A DNA stretch of 64,000 nucleotides from Acinetobacter lwoffii (GTDB lineage: Bacteria; Pseudomonadota; Gammaproteobacteria; Pseudomonadales; Moraxellaceae). Below, one piece after another: positions 9,922-18,868 of the stretch. A program made the position numbers and the translations under genes. The stretch covers positions 248,001 to 312,000 of the forward strand of contig NZ_CP059081.1 in the NCBI RefSeq assembly GCF_015602705.1, read 5' to 3'. Below the pieces are notes generated by a model. The model had not been told where the DNA came from. It did no database searches and saw only the letters and a program-made list of their open reading frames with translations. Position 1 is the first letter of the stretch. Every line of letters starts with the position of its first letter.

Positions 9922-11469
9922 ATGACGGATGCAACTGCTGGCAAAATCCCTCACGTTTTGGTGATTATGGATGGTGTGGGTCATCGCGAAGCGGTCGAAG
10001 ACAATGCGTTTTTAGCAGCTAAACGACCAAATTTAACTGCGATACAGGACAAGCATCCGCATGGTTTGATCTCGGGTTCAGGTGAAGATGTCGGCCTGCC
10101 AGATGGCCAGATGGGTAACTCTGAAGTCGGACATATGAACCTCGGCGCAGGTCGTGTGCTGTATCAGGACTTTACCCGAATTACCAAAGACATTCGTACT
10201 GGTGACTTCTTTGAACATGAAGTGCTGGTCGATGCGGTGGAGAAAGCCAAAGCTTCAGGTGGGGCAGTACATTTGCTTGGCCTTTTGTCTGAAGGCGGTG
10301 TGCATTCACATGAAGACCATATCGTGGCAATGGCTGAACTGGCCCTAAAACGTGGTGTGCAAGTCTATTTACATGCTTTTCTGGATGGTCGTGATACGCC
10401 GCCTAAAAGCGCACAGCCTTCTTTAGAAAAACTTGATGCCTTATTCGCGCAATATCCAGGTCAAGGTCGTATTGCGACCATGATTGGCCGTTATTTTGCC
10501 ATGGATCGTGACAACCGTTGGGATCGTGTTGAACAGGCCTATCGCTTGTTGACTGAAGGTGAAGCAGTTCGTACGGCTACCAGCGCAGTTGAAGGTCTCG
10601 AACAAGCCTATGCCGCAGATGAGTCTGACGAATTTGTTAAAGCCACCCGTATTGGCGAGCTGGCAAAAATCCAGGATGGCGACAGCGTTGTATTCATGAA
10701 CTTCCGTGCCGATCGTGCCCGTGAATTGACTCGCGTATTTGTAGAAAAAGACTTTACTGGTTTCGAGCGCAAAGTCGTGCCAAATCTGGCGAGATTTGTC
10801 ATGTTGACGCGTTATCAAGCCACGATTGATGCACCTGTGGCGTATATGCCTGAAGCATTGGTCAACTCGATTGGCGAATACCTCTCTAACCTGGGTAAAA
10901 CCCAGCTGCGTATCGCGGAAACAGAAAAGTATGCGCATGTGACCTTCTTCTTCAGCGGCGGCCGTGAAGATGAATATCCGGGTGAAAAACGTATCCTGAT
11001 TCCATCGCCAAACGTAGCCACTTATGACCTCAAACCGGAAATGAGTGCTTATGAAGTGACTGATGAGCTGGTGGCTGCGATCAATTCAGGTGAATTTGAC
11101 CTGCTGGTCGTGAACTTTGCCAATGGGGATATGGTTGGTCATACTGGCGTATTCGATGCTGCGGTGAAAGCAGTAGAAGCGGTTGATACCTGTTTGGGCC
11201 GGGTTTACGAAGCCGTGATGGCGCAAAAAGGTCATATGATTGTGACTGCCGATCATGGTAACGTAGAGCAGATGCAGGACTATCACAGTGGTCAGGTACA
11301 TACTCAGCATACCACTGAATTGGTTCCGTTTATTTATGTCGGCCCAACTCAGGCCACGATTGCAGAAGGCGGTGTATTGGCAGATGTAGCACCGACTTTA
11401 TTAAGTCTGATGCAAGTTCCGGTACCTGCTGAAATGCAAGGTCGTAACCTGATTCAGCTTGATGCATAA
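9922..11469 (+). CDS. gpmI: 2,3-bisphosphoglycerate-independent phosphoglycerate mutase
   Basis: This enzyme interconverts 3- and 2-phosphoglycerate in glycolysis and gluconeogenesis, using two manganese ions and a phosphoserine. The 515-residue protein has the alkaline-phosphatase-fold motifs VIMDGVGHR near residue 15, the catalytic serine in [10 protein letters not shown] (about residue 69), the FLDGRDTPP loop (about 154), and the C-terminal metal ligands NGDMVGHTG and ADHGNVEQM. Length matches the family (about 510). It has its own upstream gap after the lptG terminator and is followed 30 bases later by an S41 protease gene, possibly in the same transcript. Confidence 0.96.
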   Translation: MTDATAGKIPHVLVIMDGVGHREAVEDNAFLAAKRPNLTAIQDKHPHGLISGSGEDVGLPDGQMGNSEVGHMNLGAGRVLYQDFTRITKDIRTGDFFEHEVLVDAVEKAKASGGAVHLLGLLSEGGVHSHEDHIVAMAELALKRGVQVYLHAFLDGRDTPPKSAQPSLEKLDALFAQYPGQGRIATMIGRYFAMDRDNRWDRVEQAYRLLTEGEAVRTATSAVEGLEQAYAADESDEFVKATRIGELAKIQDGDSVVFMNFRADRARELTRVFVEKDFTGFERKVVPNLARFVMLTRYQATIDAPVAYMPEALVNSIGEYLSNLGKTQLRIAETEKYAHVTFFFSGGREDEYPGEKRILIPSPNVATYDLKPEMSAYEVTDELVAAINSGEFDLLVVNFANGDMVGHTGVFDAAVKAVEAVDTCLGRVYEAVMAQKGHMIVTADHGNVEQMQDYHSGQVHTQHTTELVPFIYVGPTQATIAEGGVLADVAPTLLSLMQVPVPAEMQGRNLIQLDA

Positions 11470-11499
11470 TTTTCGATAAAATTCTAAAAAGGTCAAAGA

Positions 11500-12672
11500 A
11501 TGGCAAGAACACGCTGGAAGTCTGTTGTAATACCATGCTTACTGATGTGTTTGAGTCATTCAGCTTGGGGTGCGGGTTCAAATGAGCCGGCATTCGATGA
11601 TATGGAAATGGATGGGCAGGTCTATTCCGAAATTCCTGTGGCATCCATTCAAGAATTCGTACAAATTTATGGCATCGTAAAAGACAATTATATTCAAGAT
11701 AAAAATGACGATGCCTTATTCCAGCAGGCCATTCAGGGTCTGGTCAGTGGCTTAGACCGCTATTCCCGTTATTTGTCGCCTGAAGATTATAAGCAGCTGC
11801 GTGAATATACCGAAGGTGATCTGGCCAGCATTGATTTTGATCTGCAATTTGACCCGCGGTTGAAGCAATGGGTGGTTCAAGGACTGAGTGCCGATGCAGA
11901 TTCAGCCAAGCAGGGACTGCGAAATGGCGTCACGGTTTATAAAATTGACGATCAGGTCTTAAGTAGCCTGAATCAGGAACAAGTCCGGCAGTTATTGAGT
12001 GGAGCAGTTGGCTCTACGCTCATGATCCAGCTTTCCCCGCAAAGTCCGACCGTTCGTCTGGTCCGCAATACCAAGCTGGATACCGAAATTAAATCGAGCT
12101 TGCACAATAACCAGGTGCTGGTTTTACAGGTCAAAGTTTTTCAGCAAGATACTGCCAATGAAATCAAACGTCTAATCGAAAGCTATGCCGACAAGCGCTT
12201 AAAAGCCGTGCTATTTGATTTACGCAATAATCCCGGTGGCTTACTCTCGGCTGCAGTTGAATCTGCCGATTTATTTTTGAATCAGGGCGTAATTGTGTCG
12301 ACCAAAAGCCGCGCTGAAGGTAATCAGCAATTTCAGGCCTTGCCGAGTTTTGAGTTTCAGAATCTGAAAGTTGGGGTATTGATTAATAACCGCTCGGCTT
12401 CTGCAGCAGAAGTGTTTACAGCAGCCCTGAAAGAACATAACCGTGCCTGGGTGGTCGGAGAAAAGAGCTATGGCAAAGGCGTAGTACAGAAACTTTTTCC
12501 TTTAAGCAATGGTTCGGCTTTACAGATGACGGTATCGCAATACTTTAGCCCAAGTGGCCAGATGATTGAAGGGCGGGGCATACAGCCGCATTTCAACTAT
12601 CCGTTTAAGCAGGAAATGCGTGAGGAGAGCTATCTGGAACATGTTACAGATTTACTGCTCCTGCAAAAATAA
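11500..12672 (+). CDS. S41-family (carboxyl-terminal processing) peptidase, exported
   Basis: This is a periplasmic or membrane-associated serine protease of the CtpA/Prc class. The 390-residue product starts with a signal peptide (basic MARTRWK, hydrophobic core, likely cleavage after AWG near residue 25). A helical region and a PDZ domain (about 100-185) precede the catalytic domain. The Ser-Lys dyad is visible in NNRSASAAEVF (Ser near 302) and EKSYGKGVVQ (Lys near 327). The strongly conserved LRNNPGGLL lies near residue 240. It follows gpmI by 30 bases. Its stop codon abuts the convergent pilR stop with no bases between and no visible terminator. Its target proteins are unknown. Confidence 0.88.
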   Translation: MARTRWKSVVIPCLLMCLSHSAWGAGSNEPAFDDMEMDGQVYSEIPVASIQEFVQIYGIVKDNYIQDKNDDALFQQAIQGLVSGLDRYSRYLSPEDYKQLREYTEGDLASIDFDLQFDPRLKQWVVQGLSADADSAKQGLRNGVTVYKIDDQVLSSLNQEQVRQLLSGAVGSTLMIQLSPQSPTVRLVRNTKLDTEIKSSLHNNQVLVLQVKVFQQDTANEIKRLIESYADKRLKAVLFDLRNNPGGLLSAAVESADLFLNQGVIVSTKSRAEGNQQFQALPSFEFQNLKVGVLINNRSASAAEVFTAALKEHNRAWVVGEKSYGKGVVQKLFPLSNGSALQMTVSQYFSPSGQMIEGRGIQPHFNYPFKQEMREESYLEHVTDLLLLQK

Positions 12673-14097
12673 TTATTCATCTTCTTCGGTATCCAGTCCG
12701 AACTTTTTCAAGCGATAGCGCAGGGAACGGAACGACATGCCGAGTTTTTTGGCGGCCAGTGTCCGGTTCCAGTGGGTCAGATTCAGCGCATTGAGTAAAA
12801 TTTCTTTCTCGACCTTTTCCAAAAACAGCTCTAAACCCTCTTCAGGCAGCTTTTTAGGTGCAATCAGGGTTTCGGTCGCAATGATCTCGCTGGTGAGCGT
12901 ATTCATCTCCTGAGGGCTGTTTAGCGCCTGACGCAGCGGTGCACTCTGCAAATGCTGAAGATCAATCCGCTCTTCATCACTTAAAGTAATCGCGCGTTCC
13001 ATAATATTACGCAATTCACGTACATTACCTGGATAATATTGTCCCAATAAGAACTCTTTGCTGCGTTCGGTCAGTTTTTTATTAGGAATTCCCCATTCCT
13101 GGCAAATCTTCTGAATAAAGTGTTCGGCCAATAACAGAATATCTTGGCCGCGTTCACGCAATGGCGGTAAAGTCAGATCCATTACATGAATGCGAAAATA
13201 TAAATCCTGACGGAATTTGCCTTGTTGCACCAAGGCTTCCAGATACTGATGGGTGGCACTGATCACGCGGAAATCCACATCAATTTCGGTATCTGAACCG
13301 AGTGGACGAATACGTTTTTCCTGTACGGCACGTAACAATTTGACCTGCATAGAAAGCGGTAATTCTGCAATTTCATCCAGAAACAGACTGCCACCATGGG
13401 CAGATTGAATCAGTCCCTGTTTGTCCTGAGCAGCGCCGGTAAAGCTGCCTTTCTTATGCCCAAACAGTTCGCTTTCCATCAACTCAGTCGGAATGGCACC
13501 ACAGTTAATCGCAATAAAAGGACCTTCATTGCGGTTACTCAGGCGATGGACCAGATTGGCCACGACTTCCTTACCTGTGCCTGATTCACCAGTGATAAAA
13601 ACCGGGGCTTGTGAGCGGGCAATTTTTTGTAAGGTAATACGTAGTTGCTGGATCGGCAGGGATTGTCCAATCAGCATTTTATGTTCAAGCGCTTCATTTG
13701 GATTATTATGCGAATAATCCACCGGTTTATTCAGGGCTTTTTGTAAGAGTTGTTCCAGATGTTTCTGATTGATCGGTTTGCTGACAAAATCAAAGGCCCC
13801 GGCTTTGAGCGCAGCAATGGCGATTTCCATGTTGCCATAGGCGGTCAGAACTGCGACCGGAAGTGCCGGATAGAGGCTGCCAATCCAGTCCAGTAACTCC
13901 AAACCATTGCCATCGGGCAGGTTTAGGTCAGTCAGACAGGCATCATATTGATGATTGGCAAGGCATTTTTTAGCATCTTCCAAACGGTGGGCAATGTGCG
14001 TACGAATTCCCATGCGCAGCAATGACATTTGCATGAGGGTACACAAATCTTCCTCATCATCCACCAAAAGCACCAGTGGTTGTTGTTCCCCATTCAT
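12673..14097 (-). CDS. pilR: Sigma-54 response regulator, PilR type
   Basis: This is a 474-residue NtrC-class activator, known in Pseudomonas and relatives to switch on pilin transcription with RpoN. The receiver domain (about 8-120) has the phosphoacceptor Asp57 in CLTDLNLPDG. The AAA+ domain has Walker A GESGTGKE, the sigma-54 contact loop as GSFTGA, and Walker B GGSLFLDEI. The C-terminus is a Fis-type helix-turn-helix. I chose the ATG at 14097 (MNGEQQPLVLLVDDEED), preceded by AAGGA, over an in-frame start 34 residues upstream that would run into pilS. It lies 14 bases after pilS. The gene end touches the convergent S41 protease gene. Confidence 0.9.
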   Translation of the reverse strand: MNGEQQPLVLLVDDEEDLCTLMQMSLLRMGIRTHIAHRLEDAKKCLANHQYDACLTDLNLPDGNGLELLDWIGSLYPALPVAVLTAYGNMEIAIAALKAGAFDFVSKPINQKHLEQLLQKALNKPVDYSHNNPNEALEHKMLIGQSLPIQQLRITLQKIARSQAPVFITGESGTGKEVVANLVHRLSNRNEGPFIAINCGAIPTELMESELFGHKKGSFTGAAQDKQGLIQSAHGGSLFLDEIAELPLSMQVKLLRAVQEKRIRPLGSDTEIDVDFRVISATHQYLEALVQQGKFRQDLYFRIHVMDLTLPPLRERGQDILLLAEHFIQKICQEWGIPNKKLTERSKEFLLGQYYPGNVRELRNIMERAITLSDEERIDLQHLQSAPLRQALNSPQEMNTLTSEIIATETLIAPKKLPEEGLELFLEKVEKEILLNALNLTHWNRTLAAKKLGMSFRSLRYRLKKFGLDTEEDE

Positions 14098-14111
14098 CTT
14101 CCTTGACCCCT

Positions 14112-15677
14112 TTAAAGCGTAATACGTTGACAGCTGATGCGAAAGCATGCGCCCTGTTCTTGTTGTATATAGTTTAATTGTGCCTGATTTGCTTCGCAAA
14201 AACTATGTGATAAATACAATCCTAATCCGGTACCACTAATCGATGTGCTAAAAAAGGGTTTGAACAATAGAGCTTGATCATGTACGGCTACGCCAGAGCC
14301 AAAATCCCGTACATCAATCCAGACCCGATGTTCATAAGGATGCACATTCAGCTGAATATAGGCTGCATCTGCTGAATTGTGACGAATGGCATTACGAATC
14401 AGATTAATCAGGATTTGCCGGAATTGTGCTTCATCAAACTGAATCACTAGCGGGATATCAATATTAAATTGAATCTGATCGCGAATATCGGCCAGATCTT
14501 CCTGGATAAATAACGGGATAAATTCATTGAGATGAATCGGTATCGGGTGGGTTTCTTTATTTTTGACCATATTCAGCGTGTCCTGAATAATCCGGTCAAT
14601 CCGGGTCGCCTGTCGGCCAATCATCTGCTGGAGTAGCTGTTGCTGTTCAGTTTCTGAGTCCAGATACAAATCATTGGCCTGCACAATGGCCGCCAAGGGG
14701 TTACGAATTTCATGGGCAATACTGGCTGAGAGTTGACCCAGTGCAGCAAGTTTAAGTTGCTGCACCTGCTGATTCAGTTTTTTGGCATCCTGTAACACCA
14801 GTAGCATTAGAGTCTGATGTGGCACAATCAGTTTTTGCACCTGCACATGAATATTATAGCGACTTTGCTGGGATTCAAACTGAAAGCGCTCACCATTTTC
14901 TAGCGTTTCAAAATGGATCAGTTCAAATAAATCTGGCTGTGATTGAGATAAAGTAAATTTCTCATGGCCGTATTTGGACTCAATTCCAAGAAGATTACAG
15001 GCGGCAGGATTACTGAGTACCACATGATAGTTTTCATCCAGAACCAGATAACCGGTTTCAATCTGTTCCAGAATATAGCGGTTAATATTCTGTAAGCGAT
15101 GCAGTTCCAGCGATTGAGAAAAATTCAAATTTTCCAGAATCTGAAAACGGCGCACGGCAATTTGTCCAGTGCCATAAACCACAAAAAACAAAAAGGCCAG
15201 CAGGGCGCTATTACTGATATTGCTGAGTGAAGAAAACGCAAAAATACTGCCGATAAAATGCTGATAAATAACACTAATGACTGCAATGAGGGTGACGACC
15301 AAGGCCTTTTTTGCATCTAATAATAAAGATGCAGAAAAGATAGTAATCACAAACAGCAGCCCAATTTGCAGATTAGGACCGTCGCTCGCCAAAGTCAGCA
15401 AACTTAAAACGCAGACATCGCTAAAGAAAATCATAATCAGCTGCGGCTGGATCAAGCGTCTGATCCATTTCAGCACAAACAGCTGTACGGTATTGATCGC
15501 AACCCCGATTCCCAGTGCATAATAATACAGCTGCGGGTATTGATAATCGGTGGTGAGTTCGGGGTAGGTCAGCATAAAAATCAGCAACAAACCGGTACTG
15601 ATCAGCAGACGATAAGCGCTGTACCAGATACCGAGATGGTATTGATTCAGTTCAGCATAGTTTTTTTGTTGTGCCAT
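14112..15677 (-). CDS. pilS: Sensor histidine kinase, PilS type
   Basis: This is an inner-membrane sensor kinase that partners PilR in pilin control. The N-terminal 200 residues are six hydrophobic helices, as in PilS of Pseudomonas. A PAS-like region spans about 210-310. The phosphoacceptor histidine is in SIAHEIRNPLAAI (about 335), and the ATP-binding domain has LINLIRNAIRHNS, DFGSGV and GTGLGLYLSH. I use the ATG at 15677; a GTG two codons upstream is also possible and neither has a clear ribosome site. It starts 22 bases after gacA and is followed 14 bases later by pilR, so the three genes look like one transcript. Confidence 0.9.
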   Translation of the reverse strand: MAQQKNYAELNQYHLGIWYSAYRLLISTGLLLIFMLTYPELTTDYQYPQLYYYALGIGVAINTVQLFVLKWIRRLIQPQLIMIFFSDVCVLSLLTLASDGPNLQIGLLFVITIFSASLLLDAKKALVVTLIAVISVIYQHFIGSIFAFSSLSNISNSALLAFLFFVVYGTGQIAVRRFQILENLNFSQSLELHRLQNINRYILEQIETGYLVLDENYHVVLSNPAACNLLGIESKYGHEKFTLSQSQPDLFELIHFETLENGERFQFESQQSRYNIHVQVQKLIVPHQTLMLLVLQDAKKLNQQVQQLKLAALGQLSASIAHEIRNPLAAIVQANDLYLDSETEQQQLLQQMIGRQATRIDRIIQDTLNMVKNKETHPIPIHLNEFIPLFIQEDLADIRDQIQFNIDIPLVIQFDEAQFRQILINLIRNAIRHNSADAAYIQLNVHPYEHRVWIDVRDFGSGVAVHDQALLFKPFFSTSISGTGLGLYLSHSFCEANQAQLNYIQQEQGACFRISCQRITL

Positions 15678-15699
15678 ATGCACCGGAAATCGTTAAAAG

Positions 15700-16335
15700 C
15701 TAAGGTTTAATGAGTCCATAGCGCATGGCCAGATGAGTCAGTTTAACATCGCTATCGATATTCAGTTTTTCAAAAATACGGTAACGATAAGTATTCACGG
15801 TTTTAACACTCACAAAGAGCTTGTCGGCAATTTCCTGGGCGCTGATACAATTCACGACCATCATCGCGACTTGCATTTCACGCTCTGACAATGCATCAAA
15901 AGGCGATTGTTGTGTATCAGAAAGGTAAGAGCTTGCTAACTGTTCCGCAATGTCTGCACTGAAATATTTGCCGCCTTGCATGACTTTGTTAATCGCACGG
16001 ACCATTTCCGAAATCGGGGCCCCTTTGGTGATATAACCTTTGGCACCGGCTTTCAATAACAGGGACGGATAAGGCTCTTCTGCTAAACCGCTAACCGCCA
16101 AAACTTTGGTTTCCGGTGCACTCTGAAGTAGACGGCGCGTGGTTTCTACACCGCCAATGCCTGGCATATTCACATCTAATAAAACCACATTAGGATGATG
16201 TTGACGAACTAGAGAGATCGCTTCTTCACCAGATTCAGCTTGTCCAATTACCTGAACCTCCGCATGGTCTTCTAGCATTCTGCAAATTCCAGTACGAACT
16301 AATTCATGGTCGTCCACAACTAAAACTGTGATCAC
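15700..16335 (-). CDS. gacA: LuxR-type response regulator, GacA/UvrY family
   Basis: GacA is the output regulator of the GacS/GacA system controlling secondary metabolism, motility and virulence traits. The 211-residue product has a receiver domain with Asp8, Asp9 and phosphoacceptor Asp54 (VVLLDVNMPG), and a C-terminal LuxR/FixJ helix-turn-helix (about 145-205) containing LSEREMQV and VSVKTVNTYRYRIFEKL. Full-length similarity to GacA/UvrY is strong by eye. The cognate GacS is not in the window. Unlike Pseudomonas or E. coli, where the gene precedes uvrC, here it directly precedes pilS and pilR on the same strand. Confidence 0.9.
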   Translation of the reverse strand: MITVLVVDDHELVRTGICRMLEDHAEVQVIGQAESGEEAISLVRQHHPNVVLLDVNMPGIGGVETTRRLLQSAPETKVLAVSGLAEEPYPSLLLKAGAKGYITKGAPISEMVRAINKVMQGGKYFSADIAEQLASSYLSDTQQSPFDALSEREMQVAMMVVNCISAQEIADKLFVSVKTVNTYRYRIFEKLNIDSDVKLTHLAMRYGLIKP

Positions 16336-16554
16336 CTACGCTCTCCCTCTGTTAAAAAAATCATTTTTTTGTTACATAAAGCAAAATAAGCTTGCAATGA
16401 AAGTACAAAATTAGCAATCCTATTCGCAAGATTAAATCTGAAACTTATCACACAGTGTCAAGAACAAAAAATGTTCGGCATTGTGTTTAAATGTAAGGCA
16501 TATTAGAGGTAATACGCAAATCAATCTTACCTCTGTTAGTTGAGTGAAGGAATA

Positions 16555-17616
16555 GTGAAGAAAATAAACAAGTCTTTAAGGCATCTACTCGGCCTGTCCG
16601 TGTTAATCAGCATGAGCACGACAAGTTTTGCTGAAATCATTATGAATTCTGGCACGGCAGAGGGCGGTTCCAGCATTAGTTGGTCTTCTGAAGAAGTTAA
16701 CCAGTTAATGAGCGATGATTTTAATGCCTCTGCCAATGAGCCGTCGCCACCCGGTTCAGCCACAGTGACTACCACTTTGCGTCAGGCCGGCACAGCAGCG
16801 CCAACAGCAGCCAAACCTGCTTATACTGCGCCACAGATTATTGATACGAATCATTTTAGTAATCAACCTTCTGTCAATGCACGGGCTGCACTGGTCATGG
16901 ATGCACAAACCGGTGAAGTGCTGTTTAGCAAAAATACCAATACTGCCTATCCGATTGCATCGATTACTAAGCTGATGACAGCGGTGGTGATTTCTGATGC
17001 ACGTCTGAATATGTCGGAAAAAATCACCCTGCAACAGGCTGATTTTTCCTGTTCAGGTTGTAAAAGCTCAAGCTCGACGCTAAGAGCAGGAGACAGCATG
17101 AACCGTGCTGAAGCTTTATTATTTGCTCTGATGAAGTCCGAGAACCCGGCTGCAGCCGCTTTGGCACGGACCTATCCCGGTGGTCGATCAGCGTTTATTG
17201 CCAAAATGAATGCAAAAGCTAAAGAGCTGGGAATGAACTCCACTCGCTTTATGGAATCAACAGGTTTGCATCCGGGTAACGTGGCATCAGCTCGTGACTT
17301 GGGAATCTTGGTAAATACGGCCTCTCAATACGGCCTGATTCGTCAGTTCTCGACCACGCCAAGCTATGACTTTAACTTGGGTTATCGTGTATTGAAATCT
17401 AATAATACCAATGCCTTGGTACGTAATGGCGGCTGGAATATCAATATTTCTAAAACCGGTTTTATTAATGAAGCAGGGCGCTGTGTGGTGATGCACACGA
17501 CTCTGAATAACCGTCCGGTGGCGGTGGTAGTTTTAGGCGCAAACAGCTCACAGGCGCGTACCAATGATGCGACCCGTTTAATGAGTTGGGTCAGCCAGCA
17601 ACCTAAACGAATCTAA
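16555..17616 (+). CDS. pbpG: D-alanyl-D-alanine endopeptidase PbpG (PBP7/8)
   Basis: This is a periplasmic low-molecular-weight penicillin-binding protein that cuts cross-links in peptidoglycan. The 353-residue product has a signal peptide (KKINK, hydrophobic core, cleavage after SFA near residue 26), a Ser/Pro/Thr/Ala-rich linker to about residue 100, then the S11 peptidase domain. The three active-site motifs are present: SITK at 136-139, SEN at 195-197 and KTG at 300-302. I chose the GTG at 16555, which has AAGGA just upstream (spacing is short), over an in-frame TTG at 16540 without one. The gene has its own promoter region and terminator. Confidence 0.92.
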   Translation: MKKINKSLRHLLGLSVLISMSTTSFAEIIMNSGTAEGGSSISWSSEEVNQLMSDDFNASANEPSPPGSATVTTTLRQAGTAAPTAAKPAYTAPQIIDTNHFSNQPSVNARAALVMDAQTGEVLFSKNTNTAYPIASITKLMTAVVISDARLNMSEKITLQQADFSCSGCKSSSSTLRAGDSMNRAEALLFALMKSENPAAAALARTYPGGRSAFIAKMNAKAKELGMNSTRFMESTGLHPGNVASARDLGILVNTASQYGLIRQFSTTPSYDFNLGYRVLKSNNTNALVRNGGWNINISKTGFINEAGRCVVMHTTLNNRPVAVVVLGANSSQARTNDATRLMSWVSQQPKRI

Positions 17617-17629
17617 TTGATTGGTTCAT

Positions 17630-17658
17630 AAAAAACCCTGCAAGTGCAGGGTTTTTTT
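17630..17658. terminator. Bidirectional terminator between pbpG and thrC
   Basis: The arms AACCCTGC and GCAGGGTT surround a short loop and are flanked by an A-run and a T-run, so it can serve both converging genes. Confidence 0.88.
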
Positions 17659-17672
17659 AATTCTGGCCGAAA

Positions 17673-18812
17673 TTACATATTCGACAGAATAGAGTCTTTA
17701 ACTTGACTCATAGTTGCATCAATCGACAACATCACGGCATCAGCACATTGCTTGATAGCAGTGTCTGGATCTTTCAGACCGTTACCCGTTACGGTACATA
17801 CGATCACTGAACCTTCAGCAATTTTACCCGCTTTAATGTCACGGATCGCGCCGCCGACAGACGCAGCAGACGCAGGCTCTACGAATACACCTTCATACAT
17901 AGAAAGCAGACGTTGAGCTTCAAGAATCTCCGCATCAGTCAGTTCATCAAACCAGCCGTTTGAATCACGAACAACCGCTTTAGCATGATTGAAGCTTTGC
18001 GGATTGCCGATACGAATCGCAGTTGCAACAGTTTCCGGATTTTCTACTGGACCGCCACGAAGGAAAGGTGCAGCACCAGACGCTTGATAACCTGCCATGA
18101 TTGGCAAGCCTGCCGGTTTAGGACCAGTGAAAGCATCAGTTTCAGCATCGTAAACGACTTGCTCAAATTCTTCTTTCGACTGGTTGGCAACCGCTTCGGT
18201 ATAACCCATCCAGTGCGCAGTGATGTTACCCGCGTTACCGACTGGCAGGCAGTGATAATCCGGTGCACGACCTAAAGCTTCAACGATTTCATAAGCAATG
18301 GTTTTTTGACCTTGCAGACGGTACGGGTTGATTGAGTTTACAATCGTTACCGGTGCCTGATCGGCAACTTCTTTAACCAGACGCATACCGTCATCGAAGT
18401 TACCGCGAATTTGCATGGTGATCGCACCATACATCATCGCTTGAGCCATTTTACCCATGGCAATTTTGCCTTCAGGGATGAGCACGAATGCTTTGATGCC
18501 AGCACGTGCAGCATATGCCGCCGCTGCTGCAGAGGTGTTACCAGTAGATGCGCAGATGATGGCTTTAGAGCCTTCTTCAACGGCTTTGGTCACCGCCATA
18601 GTCATACCGCGGTCTTTAAATGAACCAGTCGGGTTTAAGCCCTCGTACTTCACATAAATTTCAACATCTTTACCAATAATGCGTGGAATATTCTCAAGCT
18701 TGATCAGTGGAGTATTACCTTCACCCAAAGAGATCGCACGAGTAGTTGCAGACACTGGTAAACGGTCGCGATAGCGGTCAACTAAACCAGTATAACGATT
18801 GGCATTCGACAT
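17673..18812 (-). CDS. thrC: Threonine synthase
   Basis: This PLP enzyme converts O-phosphohomoserine to threonine. The 379-residue product has the PLP-binding lysine in LNPTGSFKDRGM (about residue 59) and the Gly-rich phosphate loop LPVGNAGNITAHW. It is of the shorter class II-type threonine synthase without the long N-terminal domain. I chose the ATG at 18812 (MSNANRYTGLVDRY), with GGAA upstream, over an in-frame start 17 residues earlier. It follows hom by 56 bases on the same strand, the last two threonine-pathway steps represented here; thrB (homoserine kinase) is not adjacent. Confidence 0.94.
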   Translation of the reverse strand: MSNANRYTGLVDRYRDRLPVSATTRAISLGEGNTPLIKLENIPRIIGKDVEIYVKYEGLNPTGSFKDRGMTMAVTKAVEEGSKAIICASTGNTSAAAAAYAARAGIKAFVLIPEGKIAMGKMAQAMMYGAITMQIRGNFDDGMRLVKEVADQAPVTIVNSINPYRLQGQKTIAYEIVEALGRAPDYHCLPVGNAGNITAHWMGYTEAVANQSKEEFEQVVYDAETDAFTGPKPAGLPIMAGYQASGAAPFLRGGPVENPETVATAIRIGNPQSFNHAKAVVRDSNGWFDELTDAEILEAQRLLSMYEGVFVEPASAASVGGAIRDIKAGKIAEGSVIVCTVTGNGLKDPDTAIKQCADAVMLSIDATMSQVKDSILSNM

Positions 18813-18868
18813 GATGATGTTCCAATTGTGTGTAGAGCTTGGCAAGGGGAATCCTCCCCTCAACCCGA

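Noticed and set aside
10441..10938. 165-residue ORF antisense to gpmI
   Set aside because: It is a shadow of a clearly real gene with all catalytic motifs.
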